A stretch of 64,000 nucleotides of DNA, from the NCBI RefSeq assembly GCF_050633145.1, contig NZ_JBOEFY010000023.1:120965-184964 (forward strand), written 5' to 3'. Shown here one piece after another: positions 15,378 to 24,801 of this stretch. The notes below the pieces were generated by a model that was not told the DNA's origin, made no database searches, and saw only the letters and a program-made list of their open reading frames with translations. Each line of letters opens with the position of its first letter. Positions within the stretch are counted from its first letter, which is position 1. The DNA comes from Kordia sp050633145 (lineage in GTDB: Bacteria > Bacteroidota > Bacteroidia > Flavobacteriales > Flavobacteriaceae). A program made the position numbers and the translations under genes.

Positions 15378-15789
15378 CGCTATTTGACGCTTTATTTTAA
15401 AAATCCTGACATTTATATAACATATTATAGCATAGAATTTTTTGATAACGATCTTTTTGTTTGGATTTTGGAAAAAAGTGATGGAAAAAAGTTTTCTTTT
15501 TATAGCTGCTTTTTATGTCAAAAACTAGAAAAGTACAGGCATTCAACAAAAAAATATAATCGTTTTTTTACAATAAAAAATCTAAATTTTTAATTCTTCA
15601 ATTTTGTGTGAAAAATCTGTATGTAATTTTACCTGTTTTGTTAAAATAGATATATTTCACTGGTATATCTTCTGTCTATTATACTAGATTTGAACCATCT
15701 TTTTAAAACATAAAATAGTATTGCTGCTTTTTTTGATTGAGAGATATATAAATTTTTAACCCCTATTATTAATTATAATTTTTAAACAA
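15378..15789. other. AT-rich intergenic region
   Basis: About 410 bp between divergent genes. A 69-codon reading frame here (15384-15593) has no start context or coding character and is judged spurious. I see no repeat, hairpin with T run, or clear promoter for the LamG gene; one or both promoters must lie here. Confidence 0.6.
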
Positions 15790-16818
15790 ATGAAACAAAA
15801 TTACATTTTATTAGTAACATTTTTAATAGCGAGCGTCTTTAGTGCAAATGCACAAGTTTTAGGATATGCTATATGCTTTGATGGTGTCAATGACTTTGCG
15901 CCAGTATACAGATCAACTGAAACAGGAATTTTTGGTACCAACGCTAACAACGATAGTTTTACCATTGAGTTTTGGGTAAAAGACAATGGAAATGGAGGAA
16001 AACACATGTATTCTAAACACTATGATAGTGGAACGGCAAAAGAAGGGTATTTTATAGAAAGAGATGCTACTACAGGATTTGTGACTGCTGGAATTGCAAA
16101 CAATACAAACAATTGGACTACAATTACTGGAGCTAGAGCTATCAATGATGGAAATTGGCATCATGTTGCGGTTACTTTTGATATTACTATAGGCCGATTA
16201 ATGTTGTATGTTGATGGATATTGGGAAGCTACTGCTAATGGAATTACACCTGTATTTGGAAATAATGTAGATGCACGCTTGGCGAGTTCTGAATATGAAA
16301 ACACGTATTTTGGAGGTGCATATGATGAGGTAAGAGTATGGAATACTATAAGAACGGTTTCAGAAATTAATATTGGAATGAACATGGAAATAGATGTTGC
16401 TTCAACAGGTTTAATTCAATACTTCAAGTGCAATGAAGGAATTCCCGATACAGATAATTGGATATTATATCAGTTAGTAGATCATACAGGAAATTCGCGT
16501 CCAGGTGATTTATGGAATGTTTTTAGACTTGGACCTTGTTCAAATTGGGTGCATACGGTAGCAGATTCAGTATTATCTACTGAAACGTTTACAGCAGCTA
16601 CTGAAGGATTAAACCTGTATCCAAACCCAGCGAAGAGTTTTGTTCAAATTAATGGATTGAAAGCTAACGAAGCATATACAATTTATAATACAATTGGTGC
16701 CGTTGTAAAAAGAGGAACTTTGGCAAACAATGAAGAAATTGCTATTTCCAATTTAACAAATGGGATGTATTTCTTAAAGTTAAGCGGTAACAGAACGCTA
16801 AAGTTTATTAAGAAATAA
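15790..16818 (+). CDS. Secreted LamG-domain protein with T9SS sorting domain
   Basis: 342 residues. Signal peptide MKQNYILLVTFLIASVFSAN ends at AQ. Residues about 25-210 form a LamG/concanavalin-like domain (ALCFD-type start YAICFDGVNDFA, FTIEFWVKDN, NDGNWHHVAVTFD, LYVDGYWE, YDEVRVWNTIRT). The C-terminus is a T9SS type A sorting domain (GLNLYPNPAKSFVQINGL, NGMYFLKLSG, then KFIKK). It should be exported by T9SS and attached to or released from the surface, probably binding glycans. It is a single gene with its own terminator. Confidence 0.9.
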   Translation: MKQNYILLVTFLIASVFSANAQVLGYAICFDGVNDFAPVYRSTETGIFGTNANNDSFTIEFWVKDNGNGGKHMYSKHYDSGTAKEGYFIERDATTGFVTAGIANNTNNWTTITGARAINDGNWHHVAVTFDITIGRLMLYVDGYWEATANGITPVFGNNVDARLASSEYENTYFGGAYDEVRVWNTIRTVSEINIGMNMEIDVASTGLIQYFKCNEGIPDTDNWILYQLVDHTGNSRPGDLWNVFRLGPCSNWVHTVADSVLSTETFTAATEGLNLYPNPAKSFVQINGLKANEAYTIYNTIGAVVKRGTLANNEEIAISNLTNGMYFLKLSGNRTLKFIKK

Positions 16819-16848
16819 GTATAAAATATTCTTTACCATAATACCTAT

Positions 16849-16891
16849 AAATAGTAGTAAATGACTGTATGTTGTTTGCTACTATTTTTTT
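16849..16891 (+). terminator. Terminator after LamG gene
   Basis: AAATAGTAG and CTACTATTT form a 9-bp stem with a 21-nt loop, followed by a T run. Confidence 0.75.
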
Positions 16892-17031
16892 GTCATAATT
16901 TTTATTTTTTGAATGGAATTGGCAAAGGATAGCAGTGAAAATCCCGGAATGCAATGAGGAATTGTAGCGAATAGTATTTCGACTCCGCTCAACATATACC
17001 TGACGCCAATTTTCTTGGCGATGCGCCCAAA

Positions 17032-18102
17032 TTAAAACTCTGAAAATCGCTGATCGAAAATAAAATCAGTATCGGTTAAAGTTTTTAAGAAATCAATGAT
17101 GCGATCTTTTTCTTCATCTGTCATCGAAATTCCTAAACTTGCGTCAGTTTGTTGAAAGATAGGATCCAAGTTTTCGGTATTGTTGATGCCATTTCGGTAA
17201 TGTTCTAAAACAGCATCTAAAGAAGCAAAACGACCATCATGCATGTATGGAAAGGTGACTTCAATATTTCGAAGATTTGGCACTTTAAATTTATAATTGT
17301 CTGCTGGAAATCCAGTCACACGTGCACGACCAATATCGTTGTATTGTGGATCGATGGCTAAACCATTGTTGCGATAGGATTGATCTGTAAACAATTCGCC
17401 AGCATGACAAGAAGCACATTTTTGATTGAAGAGTTGCATACCTTGCGTTTCGTTTGCAGTTAGTGTTACATTTCCTTCGTTGCGACTAAATTTATCATAT
17501 TTACTATTTCCAGTCACCATCATTACCATAAATTGCGATAAAGCTTTTAGGATATTTTCTGAGTTGATTTCTCCATTTTCAAAAGCTTCACGAAATAATC
17601 GTGGATAATCTGGATGTGCTTGCAGTTTTGCGATAACATTGGTAAATGTTTCGTTCATTTCTACTTCATTCGTAATTGGAATGATTGGTTGCATGTCTAA
17701 ATGAATGGCAGCGCCATCCCAAGTAAATTCATTTTGAAAAGCTAAGTTGTGCAACGGTTGTGCATTTCTGCTTCCCAACGCGCCATCAACACCGTGACTG
17801 ATAATATGTGTATGATGTGTAAATGCAAATTCTTGAATATGACAAAATCCGCAAGCAACTACATTATCGGAAGCCATACGACCTTCATAAAACAAACGGC
17901 GTCCCAATTCAAAACCAGTTTCCGTTGGCGGATTGGCTTCAATATCATAGACTAAAGGAGGGAAATTAGAAGGGACATTAAAATTCAATGGTACATTTTG
18001 GAACTCGCCAACTTGTTGTCCGGGAATTTCCTCATACGGTTCGTCTTTGCACGCAACAAAGAGTAGCGCAACAAATACATAGATGTAATAGTTGAATTTC
18101 AT
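17032..18102 (-). CDS. Diheme cytochrome c peroxidase-family lipoprotein
   Basis: 356 residues from the ATG at 18102, which gives MKFNYYIYVFVALLFVAC, a lipoprotein signal; an in-frame ATG 13 codons upstream would spoil it. Two c-type haem sites are seen: CGFCH (about 84-88) and CASCH (about 229-233). Conserved peroxidase/MauG segments include LGRRLFYEGRMASDN, GSRNAQPLHNLAF, FTWDGAAIHLD, and FPYMHDGRFASLDAVLEHY. The family reduces peroxide or oxidises protein residues in the periplasm. Bacteroidota homologs often sit beside MbnP-family genes; here an MbnP homolog is 11 kb away. The haem attachment is certain from motifs; substrate is not. Confidence 0.9.
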   Translation of the reverse strand: MKFNYYIYVFVALLFVACKDEPYEEIPGQQVGEFQNVPLNFNVPSNFPPLVYDIEANPPTETGFELGRRLFYEGRMASDNVVACGFCHIQEFAFTHHTHIISHGVDGALGSRNAQPLHNLAFQNEFTWDGAAIHLDMQPIIPITNEVEMNETFTNVIAKLQAHPDYPRLFREAFENGEINSENILKALSQFMVMMVTGNSKYDKFSRNEGNVTLTANETQGMQLFNQKCASCHAGELFTDQSYRNNGLAIDPQYNDIGRARVTGFPADNYKFKVPNLRNIEVTFPYMHDGRFASLDAVLEHYRNGINNTENLDPIFQQTDASLGISMTDEEKDRIIDFLKTLTDTDFIFDQRFSEF

Positions 18103-18291
18103 AGCAATTGCTAAGATACCAAATGTCTTGTGATTGGACAAAATGTTAACATTCTTACTCTATTTGGCTTGATGTGTTTTGAGACTAAAAGATTGGTTTT
18201 CAGTAGTTTTTTGTAAGAATACTACAATTTGCACGATTCCAAGTGTTGTGTTAGAAACTACTTTTGAATAAAACCACAAAACATAGAAATT

Positions 18292-18480
18292 ATGAAAAAA
18301 CAAAATTTGAAAAAAAGCTTAGTCTTAGCTAAGAAAACAGTATCAAGATTAGATGAAGAACAAGTATTAGGTGGCGCAGGAGCTTCAGGCGGATTTGCAT
18401 GTACAAGATCACAAATAAGCAAGTGTGCAACTCAAATGTCTTTTACGCGTTGTGCCGTTTGTAATTCTTGGTATTGCTAG
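18292..18480 (+). CDS. Orphan class I lanthipeptide-like precursor
   Basis: 62 residues. The leader (LKKSLVLAKKTVSRLDEE, then QVLGG) matches the GG-leader type of the pair at 6.2-6.7 kb: Lys-rich start, a Leu-X-X-Lys-Lys-X-X-Ser-X-Leu core and double Gly at 27-28. The 34-residue core is AGASGGFACTRSQISKCATQ and continues to WYC; it holds five Cys and several Ser and Thr. A terminator lies 20 bp after the stop and no RiPP enzyme is adjacent. The neighbouring kinase/regulator pair is on the other strand. The leader identity supports the call; the modification type is inferred. Confidence 0.7.
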   Translation: MKKQNLKKSLVLAKKTVSRLDEEQVLGGAGASGGFACTRSQISKCATQMSFTRCAVCNSWYC

Positions 18481-18500
18481 TATTAAACAAGCATTGACAG

Positions 18501-18551
18501 ACTCACAGTTGCAACGTTTTAGGTCTACATGATTGCACTGTGAGTTTTTTT
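18501..18551 (+). terminator. Terminator after orphan peptide gene
   Basis: ACTCACAGT and ACTGTGAGT pair perfectly, extended by TGCAA with TTGC, and are followed by seven T. The T run overlaps the last base pairs of the convergent response regulator gene. Confidence 0.85.
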
Positions 18552-19179
18552 AGATCATTTTTTTCTCGTTTGCCAATTGAATGGCTGCTGCTTTGGAGTT
18601 GACATGTAGTTTTTGGTAAATGTTTCTAATATGCGTACGAACCGTAGTTTTGGATACAAACAATTCTTCAGCTATAGTACTGTATGTTTTTCCTCTAGCA
18701 AGTAAAGTCAGGACTTCTTTTTCTCGTTTAGATAAGGTGTTGTCTTGATGATTTAATTGAAAAGATTCTACCACCATTTTGGCAATTTTATTACTCATTG
18801 GTGCGCCGCCTTTTTCCAAATTTTCTAGTGCTTTGTTGAGTTCAGGTAAGCCTAAGCTCTTTGTTAAATAACCGCATGCACCAGCTTTTAATGCTTGAAA
18901 AACCATATCGCTATCTTCAAAAACAGTGACAATAATTAATTCGGTTTTTGGAAATTGCTGCTTTATTTTTTTGGTGCCTTCTATTCCATTAATGCCTGGC
19001 AATCCAATGTCCATTAATACAATATCTGCATGATTGCCCGATTTAAAATCTTCGAAAGCAGTTTCAAAACTTTCATAGGCACCTAACAAAAAATAGTTAT
19101 TAAGTTGCTGAATATACGTGACCATATTTTCTCTAAAGATGGCATTGTCTTCTATAATTGAGATATATTTTTTTTTCAT
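18550..19179 (-). CDS. NarL/LuxR-type response regulator
   Basis: 209 residues. Receiver domain 1-120 with the acidic pair (IIEDN) and phospho-acceptor Asp57 (IVLMDIGLPG), Thr in VTVFED and Lys in YLTKSLG. LuxR-type HTH at about 145-205 (LSKREKEVLTLLARGKTYST, VSKTTVRTHIRNIYQKL). The start overlaps the kinase gene stop by 4 bp (ATGA), so the two form a two-component system. Target genes are unknown; the secreted protein genes further along the same strand are candidates. Confidence 0.93.
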   Translation of the reverse strand: MKKKYISIIEDNAIFRENMVTYIQQLNNYFLLGAYESFETAFEDFKSGNHADIVLMDIGLPGINGIEGTKKIKQQFPKTELIIVTVFEDSDMVFQALKAGACGYLTKSLGLPELNKALENLEKGGAPMSNKIAKMVVESFQLNHQDNTLSKREKEVLTLLARGKTYSTIAEELFVSKTTVRTHIRNIYQKLHVNSKAAAIQLANEKKMI

Positions 19180-21965
19180 AGCTCGTTGGTTTTGGTGAGT
19201 TCTTCTTGTAAGTCTAAAATAAATGTGTAAAAAACACCTTCCAATTTTTCAATGTGCATTTCGGCATTGATCATTTCCATGCGTTTTTGGATGTTTTTTA
19301 AGCCGTTTCCATTGGCTGAAATATGATTGTCAAATCCAATACCATTGTCTTGAATTTGAATTGTGAATTTAGTGCCTTCCAAGTGTACTTTGAACACTAC
19401 TTTTGTTGCCTGTGAATGTTTGATGATGTTTGCTAGTATTTCTTTGAAAGCTAAAATGATGTTTCTGCTTTTTATGTATGAAATGTCAACCGGAATAATG
19501 TCTATTTCTTGGTACAGAAAGTCAATTTTCTCAAAAAGATCAAAAAAGTTCTCTCCGTAATCTCTTAAATATTTACACAAACTATCAATATTATTATTTT
19601 TTGGATTTAGTGACCAAACAAAGTCTTTGGCAGTATGATAAATTTCTTTGGAAAGTGATGTTATTTTATCAATTTTGGGCGAATTTACTTTTTCACTGTG
19701 TTTTATATTGTTAGATAAACCAATGACAGATGCAATTTTGTTTCCGATTTCGTCATGAAAATCACGTGCAACTTCTTCTCGCAAGTTTTCTACTTTATGT
19801 TCTAAAAAAATACGACGGTTAATTTCGTTGGATAAGGTGTCGTTTCTGCGTTTAATCACGCGTAAGCGATACCATAAAAAGCCAAGTAAAATTATAGAAA
19901 CACCAATAAGAATGAGCACTTTTATGACTGTAATTTGATACCATTTTGGCTGAATGCTAAACCGAACTGTTTTCGGAAAAGACCATTCGCTATTAAAATG
20001 TTTTCCGCGAAAAGATACCGTATAATCACCAGGTTTTAGGTTGCTCATTTCAAGCTCTTGACGCTTCGTTTCTCGCCATTCGGAATCATTTATTTTATAG
20101 GCAAACACTACGGCTTCCGAAAATTGACGTGTAATGCTTTTAAATTCAATAAATGCATGATCATTGTGTATGTCTGTTTGATGAATTTCTATTTTTGGTG
20201 GAATAGTAACGTCGAGTAACTCTGGATTAAATTCCATGATTCCGTTTCCTGAAATCATCCAAATGATTCCTTTTTTGTCCTGATAGAACGAATAAATATT
20301 GTTTGAATTTGTGCCGTTTTTTGTATTGAAATGATATTGAAAATCATCTGTTAAAATCCAAAAACCTTTGTTGGTTCCAAAGTAGATTCTATTTTCATCA
20401 TCTATAAAGACATCATTGATATAAATATCCTCTTTTGTAAAAAGCAAGGGCGAAATTTTATGTTCGTTATAGGTATACGCTTCGTAAGGTGTGACAATGA
20501 TAAGTTGGTTTTTATGCTGTAAAATTTTACGAATAACACGTTGTTTAAAATGTTGTTCTAACAAAGAATCGGGTTCTTCTATCCAAGTGTCAAGCTCGTT
20601 TTTTAAAAATTTTCTAACGCCATTTTGGGTACCAGCATAAATAATGTTGTTAAAAAGAATTCCAGTATTTATTTTTTTGTCTTTTCTGCGATAATGAATA
20701 CAATAGATATCATTTCTAACGCCATTATGATAACGACTTAGCATATAGTTTGAATAGAATGTTGTGTCTCTTTCTTTTGCAGCTAAAAAATTATTTACGC
20801 GTGTTTCGCTAATTTTTTTATAGTCAGAATTGTAGAGATTTTCATAAGAAGAAAAATAGCGTTCTTCTTGAAATTCGAAAATATCATTTAGTCGAAATGG
20901 GTTTTTTTGTTGAATAAACGAGTCATTCTCTTTAAGAATATAGGAAACGTTTTCGGTGGTGAAGACCATATTTCCAGAGTTGTTTTCGTATATAAACTTA
21001 GGGATTGGAATTTGGTAATCGTTCTTGTGAAATGATTTTATAAGGGAAGGAAATATTTTATAAATACCATTTCCATAACTCGCAATGTATATCGTTTCAC
21101 GGTCAATAAAAATATCGCTGATTCCATTATTTATGGTTAGAATTGGTTCTGCTTTTATGATTTTTGAATATGTTTTGTCGAAGGTAAGAATGTATACCGT
21201 ATTGTATTCTGCACGATGATTTAACTGTATTAAAACTTGCTGTTTTTTATACGGTTTAATATGTTTGATAGTATACGATTTTTCAAAGTGATGCGTATTT
21301 TTTTGTGTAGGGTTTAGTTTTGGAACCCAAGACAGATTCCCTTGATGATCTCCAAAGAATAGAAAACCATTAATGCTACATAATGCTTCAATAATTGCTG
21401 TATTCTCCTCTATAAATAGTTGTTTCTTTTTGCCTTTCCAGGAATACTCATCAATTGTCTTTCCTTCACTTATAAAAATAGAAGACTTATCAATAGCAGC
21501 GCGTCTATTTTTGTTGTTGTTTTCCAGATTTATAATAGTATCGACTTGATTTGATTTATTAATACTTAAGAAAGCTGTACGTTGATAAATGTTGTAAATA
21601 AGGTGCTTTTCTTTGTACTTTAAAATTTTATTGATACGATCTGTATATATGTTTTTTATGTCTTGATTTTCTTTGGTTAAAATACCATCAAGCCAAGAAC
21701 CGATGTATAAAATACTGTCGTTTGTATTTAGTAGCGAAACAGGATATCGGATTTCTTTTTTATTATGAACTTTAAAATTACCATTATCAAATGTGACCAA
21801 TCCGCCATCGGTAGCAATATAAATTTCACCTTTAAACTTTTCAATAGCAAAGGTGTAATTATCAAGCAACCCATTTTCTACATTGTAATGTTGCTTTGTC
21901 CAATATTGCGCATTGAGGACAAAACTGCTTAATAGAAAAAGGATATATAAAATGGTTTTCTTCAT
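19176..21965 (-). CDS. Two-component-propeller sensor histidine kinase
   Basis: 929 residues from the ATG at 21965, where a signal peptide starts (MKKTILYILFLLSSFVLNAQ); the open frame extends 29 codons upstream without coding sense. A periplasmic beta-propeller follows (two-component regulator propeller repeats such as GEIYIATDGGLVTFDNGNFK), then a Y_Y_Y domain (FAYKINDSEWRETKRQ, LKPGDYTVSFRGKH), one membrane helix (VLILIGVSIILLGFLWYRL), a HisKA_3 dimerisation helix with His about 737 (VARDFHDEIGNKIAS), and a HATPase domain (DNGIGFD, GNGLKNIQKRM). It should phosphorylate the overlapping regulator on sensing an extracellular or periplasmic ligand, possibly glycan fragments as in related systems. 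A 22-bp perfect palindrome lies just before its ATG. Confidence 0.92.
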   Translation of the reverse strand: MKKTILYILFLLSSFVLNAQYWTKQHYNVENGLLDNYTFAIEKFKGEIYIATDGGLVTFDNGNFKVHNKKEIRYPVSLLNTNDSILYIGSWLDGILTKENQDIKNIYTDRINKILKYKEKHLIYNIYQRTAFLSINKSNQVDTIINLENNNKNRRAAIDKSSIFISEGKTIDEYSWKGKKKQLFIEENTAIIEALCSINGFLFFGDHQGNLSWVPKLNPTQKNTHHFEKSYTIKHIKPYKKQQVLIQLNHRAEYNTVYILTFDKTYSKIIKAEPILTINNGISDIFIDRETIYIASYGNGIYKIFPSLIKSFHKNDYQIPIPKFIYENNSGNMVFTTENVSYILKENDSFIQQKNPFRLNDIFEFQEERYFSSYENLYNSDYKKISETRVNNFLAAKERDTTFYSNYMLSRYHNGVRNDIYCIHYRRKDKKINTGILFNNIIYAGTQNGVRKFLKNELDTWIEEPDSLLEQHFKQRVIRKILQHKNQLIIVTPYEAYTYNEHKISPLLFTKEDIYINDVFIDDENRIYFGTNKGFWILTDDFQYHFNTKNGTNSNNIYSFYQDKKGIIWMISGNGIMEFNPELLDVTIPPKIEIHQTDIHNDHAFIEFKSITRQFSEAVVFAYKINDSEWRETKRQELEMSNLKPGDYTVSFRGKHFNSEWSFPKTVRFSIQPKWYQITVIKVLILIGVSIILLGFLWYRLRVIKRRNDTLSNEINRRIFLEHKVENLREEVARDFHDEIGNKIASVIGLSNNIKHSEKVNSPKIDKITSLSKEIYHTAKDFVWSLNPKNNNIDSLCKYLRDYGENFFDLFEKIDFLYQEIDIIPVDISYIKSRNIILAFKEILANIIKHSQATKVVFKVHLEGTKFTIQIQDNGIGFDNHISANGNGLKNIQKRMEMINAEMHIEKLEGVFYTFILDLQEELTKTNEL

Positions 21966-21966
21966 G

Positions 21967-21988
21967 TAAGGAAACGTACGTTTCCTTA
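21967..21988. promoter_or_regulatory. Perfect 22-bp palindrome at the kinase start
   Basis: Each arm is TAAGGAAACGT or its complement, with no spacer; the edge is 1 bp before the kinase ATG (minus strand). In RNA it would fold as a 9-bp stem with loop GUAC just before the start codon. It could be a protein-binding operator or a translational hairpin. Confidence 0.5.
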
Positions 21989-22054
21989 AAAATAGGAATA
22001 ATGCAACAGTTGTAGTACTACATTTTGTAGTATTTGTAAGAAAGGCATACAAGC

Positions 22055-22090
22055 ATAAAAAAATCGCCTAAATTTACTTTAGACGATTCT
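22055..22090 (-). terminator. Terminator of the 839-aa secreted protein gene
   Basis: AATCG-C-CTAAA pairs with TTTAG-A-CGATT around a short loop, with a run of seven A on the plus strand giving seven T on the minus strand after the stem. It is 27 bp after the stop codon at 22117. Confidence 0.7.
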
Positions 22091-22116
22091 TTTCATGAAT
22101 ATTAAAATCAATTGGA

Positions 22117-24636
22117 TTAATCTTTAATTAATTGTTTTGTAATAACGCTTCCATTTTTTAATGTGATTTTTACAAAATAAACACCAGTTGCTAAGTTGCT
22201 TACGTTCAGTGCTTCTTTTTTAAGCGATTCATCACGTACTAGTTTTTTACGAATAGAATTTCCATACACATTGATGAGTTCCCATGATGCTATGGCTTCT
22301 AAACTTTCAATAGTTAGATTTCCTTTCGTAGGATTCGGATAGAGTTTTACAGTAGATAATTCGCCCATGTTCTTCTCTTGCAAAAACTCATTTTGAGGTG
22401 TAGCGCTACTTCTACCTGAAGGTGGTGTAATTACAACTTCATCGGTACAGTTAGCTATATACGCTCTAAAGTTTGAATTGTCTTTCGCGTGAAAGCTTGG
22501 TAATAATCGAATAGAATTACTCGCCCTGTAATTTGAAGTAAACGTAGCTTCAATCTTGTTAGTTGCTGTAATAGCTACGTAGGTGTCGTAATTTATATCT
22601 CCACTCACACTATTTACATCATTATCTGGAGAAACTAGGGTTGCTAAAGGATCAAAATTATCACACGAATTTCCAGGGAAACAATCTGGGTAAGGAGTTT
22701 CAAAATAAGTAAGACCTGAAATAGGACCACTTGTTATATCAATACAACACCAATCGGACCATTCGCCACAATTAGTTCGTATTCTGTATCTAAAGCCTTT
22801 AAAATTATTAGATAAGGCTCTTAGATCATTAAATACTGTATTTAAATCGATGACGTTTGTGGTCAAATTATTGTAACTAACTGTAACTTCAGTACTAGAA
22901 TCTGTATAAAAATCATGGCATCTATTATCTGAAGCAAACTGTAAGTCGTAAGAAGTGGCAATATCATCCCAAGTAAGCGTTAATTGATTTATGATTAAAG
23001 CATTCAAATCATCGATACATGGATCTGCATAACAATCATCTGACAAACTATAATTGATTGAGGTTGAAGCAGAGTTTGTAGGGCCTGTAATGGTTAATTG
23101 TACTACATAATTTCCTTCTGCTTGGGTAAAGTCAAAATCGGTTTCATTAAAACTTGTGTTTGTTGAGGTAAAGACTGGAGTTGTGTTTCCGTCAAGGAAT
23201 ACTTCCCATAAATAGGTTTGGTTTGGACAGTTTGTACCATTGTTGCTTCCTGTAAAAGTGGCGTTGCATCCGTCAATAGCATTTATAATCGCAATATTAG
23301 GAATAATAACTTCGCAAGGATCTGGACAGTTGTTGAAGGCTACATCTGGACCTACGTTTGCTGATAAATCATTGATGGTGTTTATAAAACCTGTACTTGT
23401 ATTAAAATTTGCAATCGCTTCAAATTCATAATTGCCAACAGGATTTGCTCCAAAATCGCTAGGATCAACAGTAAAACAAAACTGATTGGTCTGTTGGTTT
23501 ATGACAGGGTTTGTTAAGGTATTGACCACGCTTCCTGTTTGGTCTATCACATCTAGTGTAAGACTTTGTAGGTCAGTAGTACATAAAGGTGCTAAAAACG
23601 AACCACATACTTGAAAGGGTGCTGTTGGGCAATTTAAGTTTACAGGATCTAATTGAATATCACCAAATGCACTTGTAGTACATGTAGTATTGCATATTTC
23701 ATCAATATATACGGTTCCATAATGACCAGCCTGACCACAATCAACAATGGAGAATTCTAGCGTAGCATTTTGTCCAATTAAGTTTTGAGTGTCAATATTA
23801 ATACAGCGCCAATCTGAGTAAAGTGTTGATCCTACAGCAGTAAAGATACAATTGTTTGGATCGGATATGATGCATCGTTCAAAGAAAATATTGCCATTAG
23901 CATCGTATAATCGGATACGAAAGAAAGGTTGTCGTGATGGATGACCCGCAGGATTTTCAAGGATTAGAGAAAAATTGATACTTAAATTATTTTCATTGAT
24001 ATTGAAAGTTCGTTGCATGTGTGTTACATCAAAACCTCCAGAAGATTTGTTTAATTTTATTGCCTGTGGCGAATTATTAAAAGTTCTACGGACACTAACG
24101 CCATCAGACCATAGTTCTGGATCAATTCCTTGATTAACAATGGTATAGTCGGCATTAAAATCGTTAATAGATGTTGGTGGTATAGCTGGAGTCCCAGCTT
24201 CTAGTGGCATATTGCAAGAATCGAATCCTGCGATTGTTTCAGTATAATTAAAGAAACTGTAACCTTGTAATGGTGTTGCTCCTTCAAATCCTCCATCATT
24301 ACAGAGTTGTTTGGTTTGAATCGCTGGCTTTTTAGAGATGTATACATCGCGTTTTTCGGGATGTTGTTCAAAGTATAAATCACGTAAACGACTTCTTTTC
24401 ATATTTAGAATGATGTCGTTTGCTTCTTCCTTTGATAGGTTATGATGGTCCTCGTTATTTAGCAATGCATCAATTTCTTTTTGCGGAATTTGATAACTGT
24501 CAATATGAGCGGCGATGAATACGTTTATTTCTTGTTCTACAGATGCAATTTGCGCCATTCTAGGATCTTTTTCTTGCGCTACGGCAATGGTACTTAGCCA
24601 GAGTATAATGAATGTAATTTTATATATAAGTTTCAT
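22117..24636 (-). CDS. Large secreted protein with T9SS type A sorting domain
   Basis: 839 residues. Signal peptide MKLIYKITFIILWLSTIAVA. After a charged helical segment (QIASVEQEINVFIAAHID) come several beta-sandwich-like regions: one with FNINENNLSINFSLILENPA (residues about 205-310, carbohydrate-binding-like), later a PKD-like fold (LWEVFLDGNTTPVF, EGNYVVQLTI), and repeated paired Cys. The C-terminal T9SS domain reads VKLYPNPTKGNLTIESL, then NLATGVYFVKITL and the basic end. No catalytic motif seen; it may be an adhesin. It has its own terminator, and the gene is transcribed toward the kinase operon. Confidence 0.82.
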   Translation of the reverse strand: MKLIYKITFIILWLSTIAVAQEKDPRMAQIASVEQEINVFIAAHIDSYQIPQKEIDALLNNEDHHNLSKEEANDIILNMKRSRLRDLYFEQHPEKRDVYISKKPAIQTKQLCNDGGFEGATPLQGYSFFNYTETIAGFDSCNMPLEAGTPAIPPTSINDFNADYTIVNQGIDPELWSDGVSVRRTFNNSPQAIKLNKSSGGFDVTHMQRTFNINENNLSINFSLILENPAGHPSRQPFFRIRLYDANGNIFFERCIISDPNNCIFTAVGSTLYSDWRCINIDTQNLIGQNATLEFSIVDCGQAGHYGTVYIDEICNTTCTTSAFGDIQLDPVNLNCPTAPFQVCGSFLAPLCTTDLQSLTLDVIDQTGSVVNTLTNPVINQQTNQFCFTVDPSDFGANPVGNYEFEAIANFNTSTGFINTINDLSANVGPDVAFNNCPDPCEVIIPNIAIINAIDGCNATFTGSNNGTNCPNQTYLWEVFLDGNTTPVFTSTNTSFNETDFDFTQAEGNYVVQLTITGPTNSASTSINYSLSDDCYADPCIDDLNALIINQLTLTWDDIATSYDLQFASDNRCHDFYTDSSTEVTVSYNNLTTNVIDLNTVFNDLRALSNNFKGFRYRIRTNCGEWSDWCCIDITSGPISGLTYFETPYPDCFPGNSCDNFDPLATLVSPDNDVNSVSGDINYDTYVAITATNKIEATFTSNYRASNSIRLLPSFHAKDNSNFRAYIANCTDEVVITPPSGRSSATPQNEFLQEKNMGELSTVKLYPNPTKGNLTIESLEAIASWELINVYGNSIRKKLVRDESLKKEALNVSNLATGVYFVKITLKNGSVITKQLIKD

Positions 24637-24801
24637 GATTTTGTAATTTTATTTGGTGTTGTGAATAGGCAATAGGAATCTAACCTAAGTGTAAAAGACT
24701 TAAGTGAAAGTGTATTTTAAAATGTATGAAAAGTGTAAAGGCTAGCTAATTAGAATGATTAACCAGCCTTTTACTAAAAACGAAAAAAAATGTAGTATGA
24801 A

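Noticed and set aside
15384..15593. 69-codon ORF in the gap before the LamG gene
   Set aside because: Low-complexity AT-rich translation, no start context, no motif or signal peptide.
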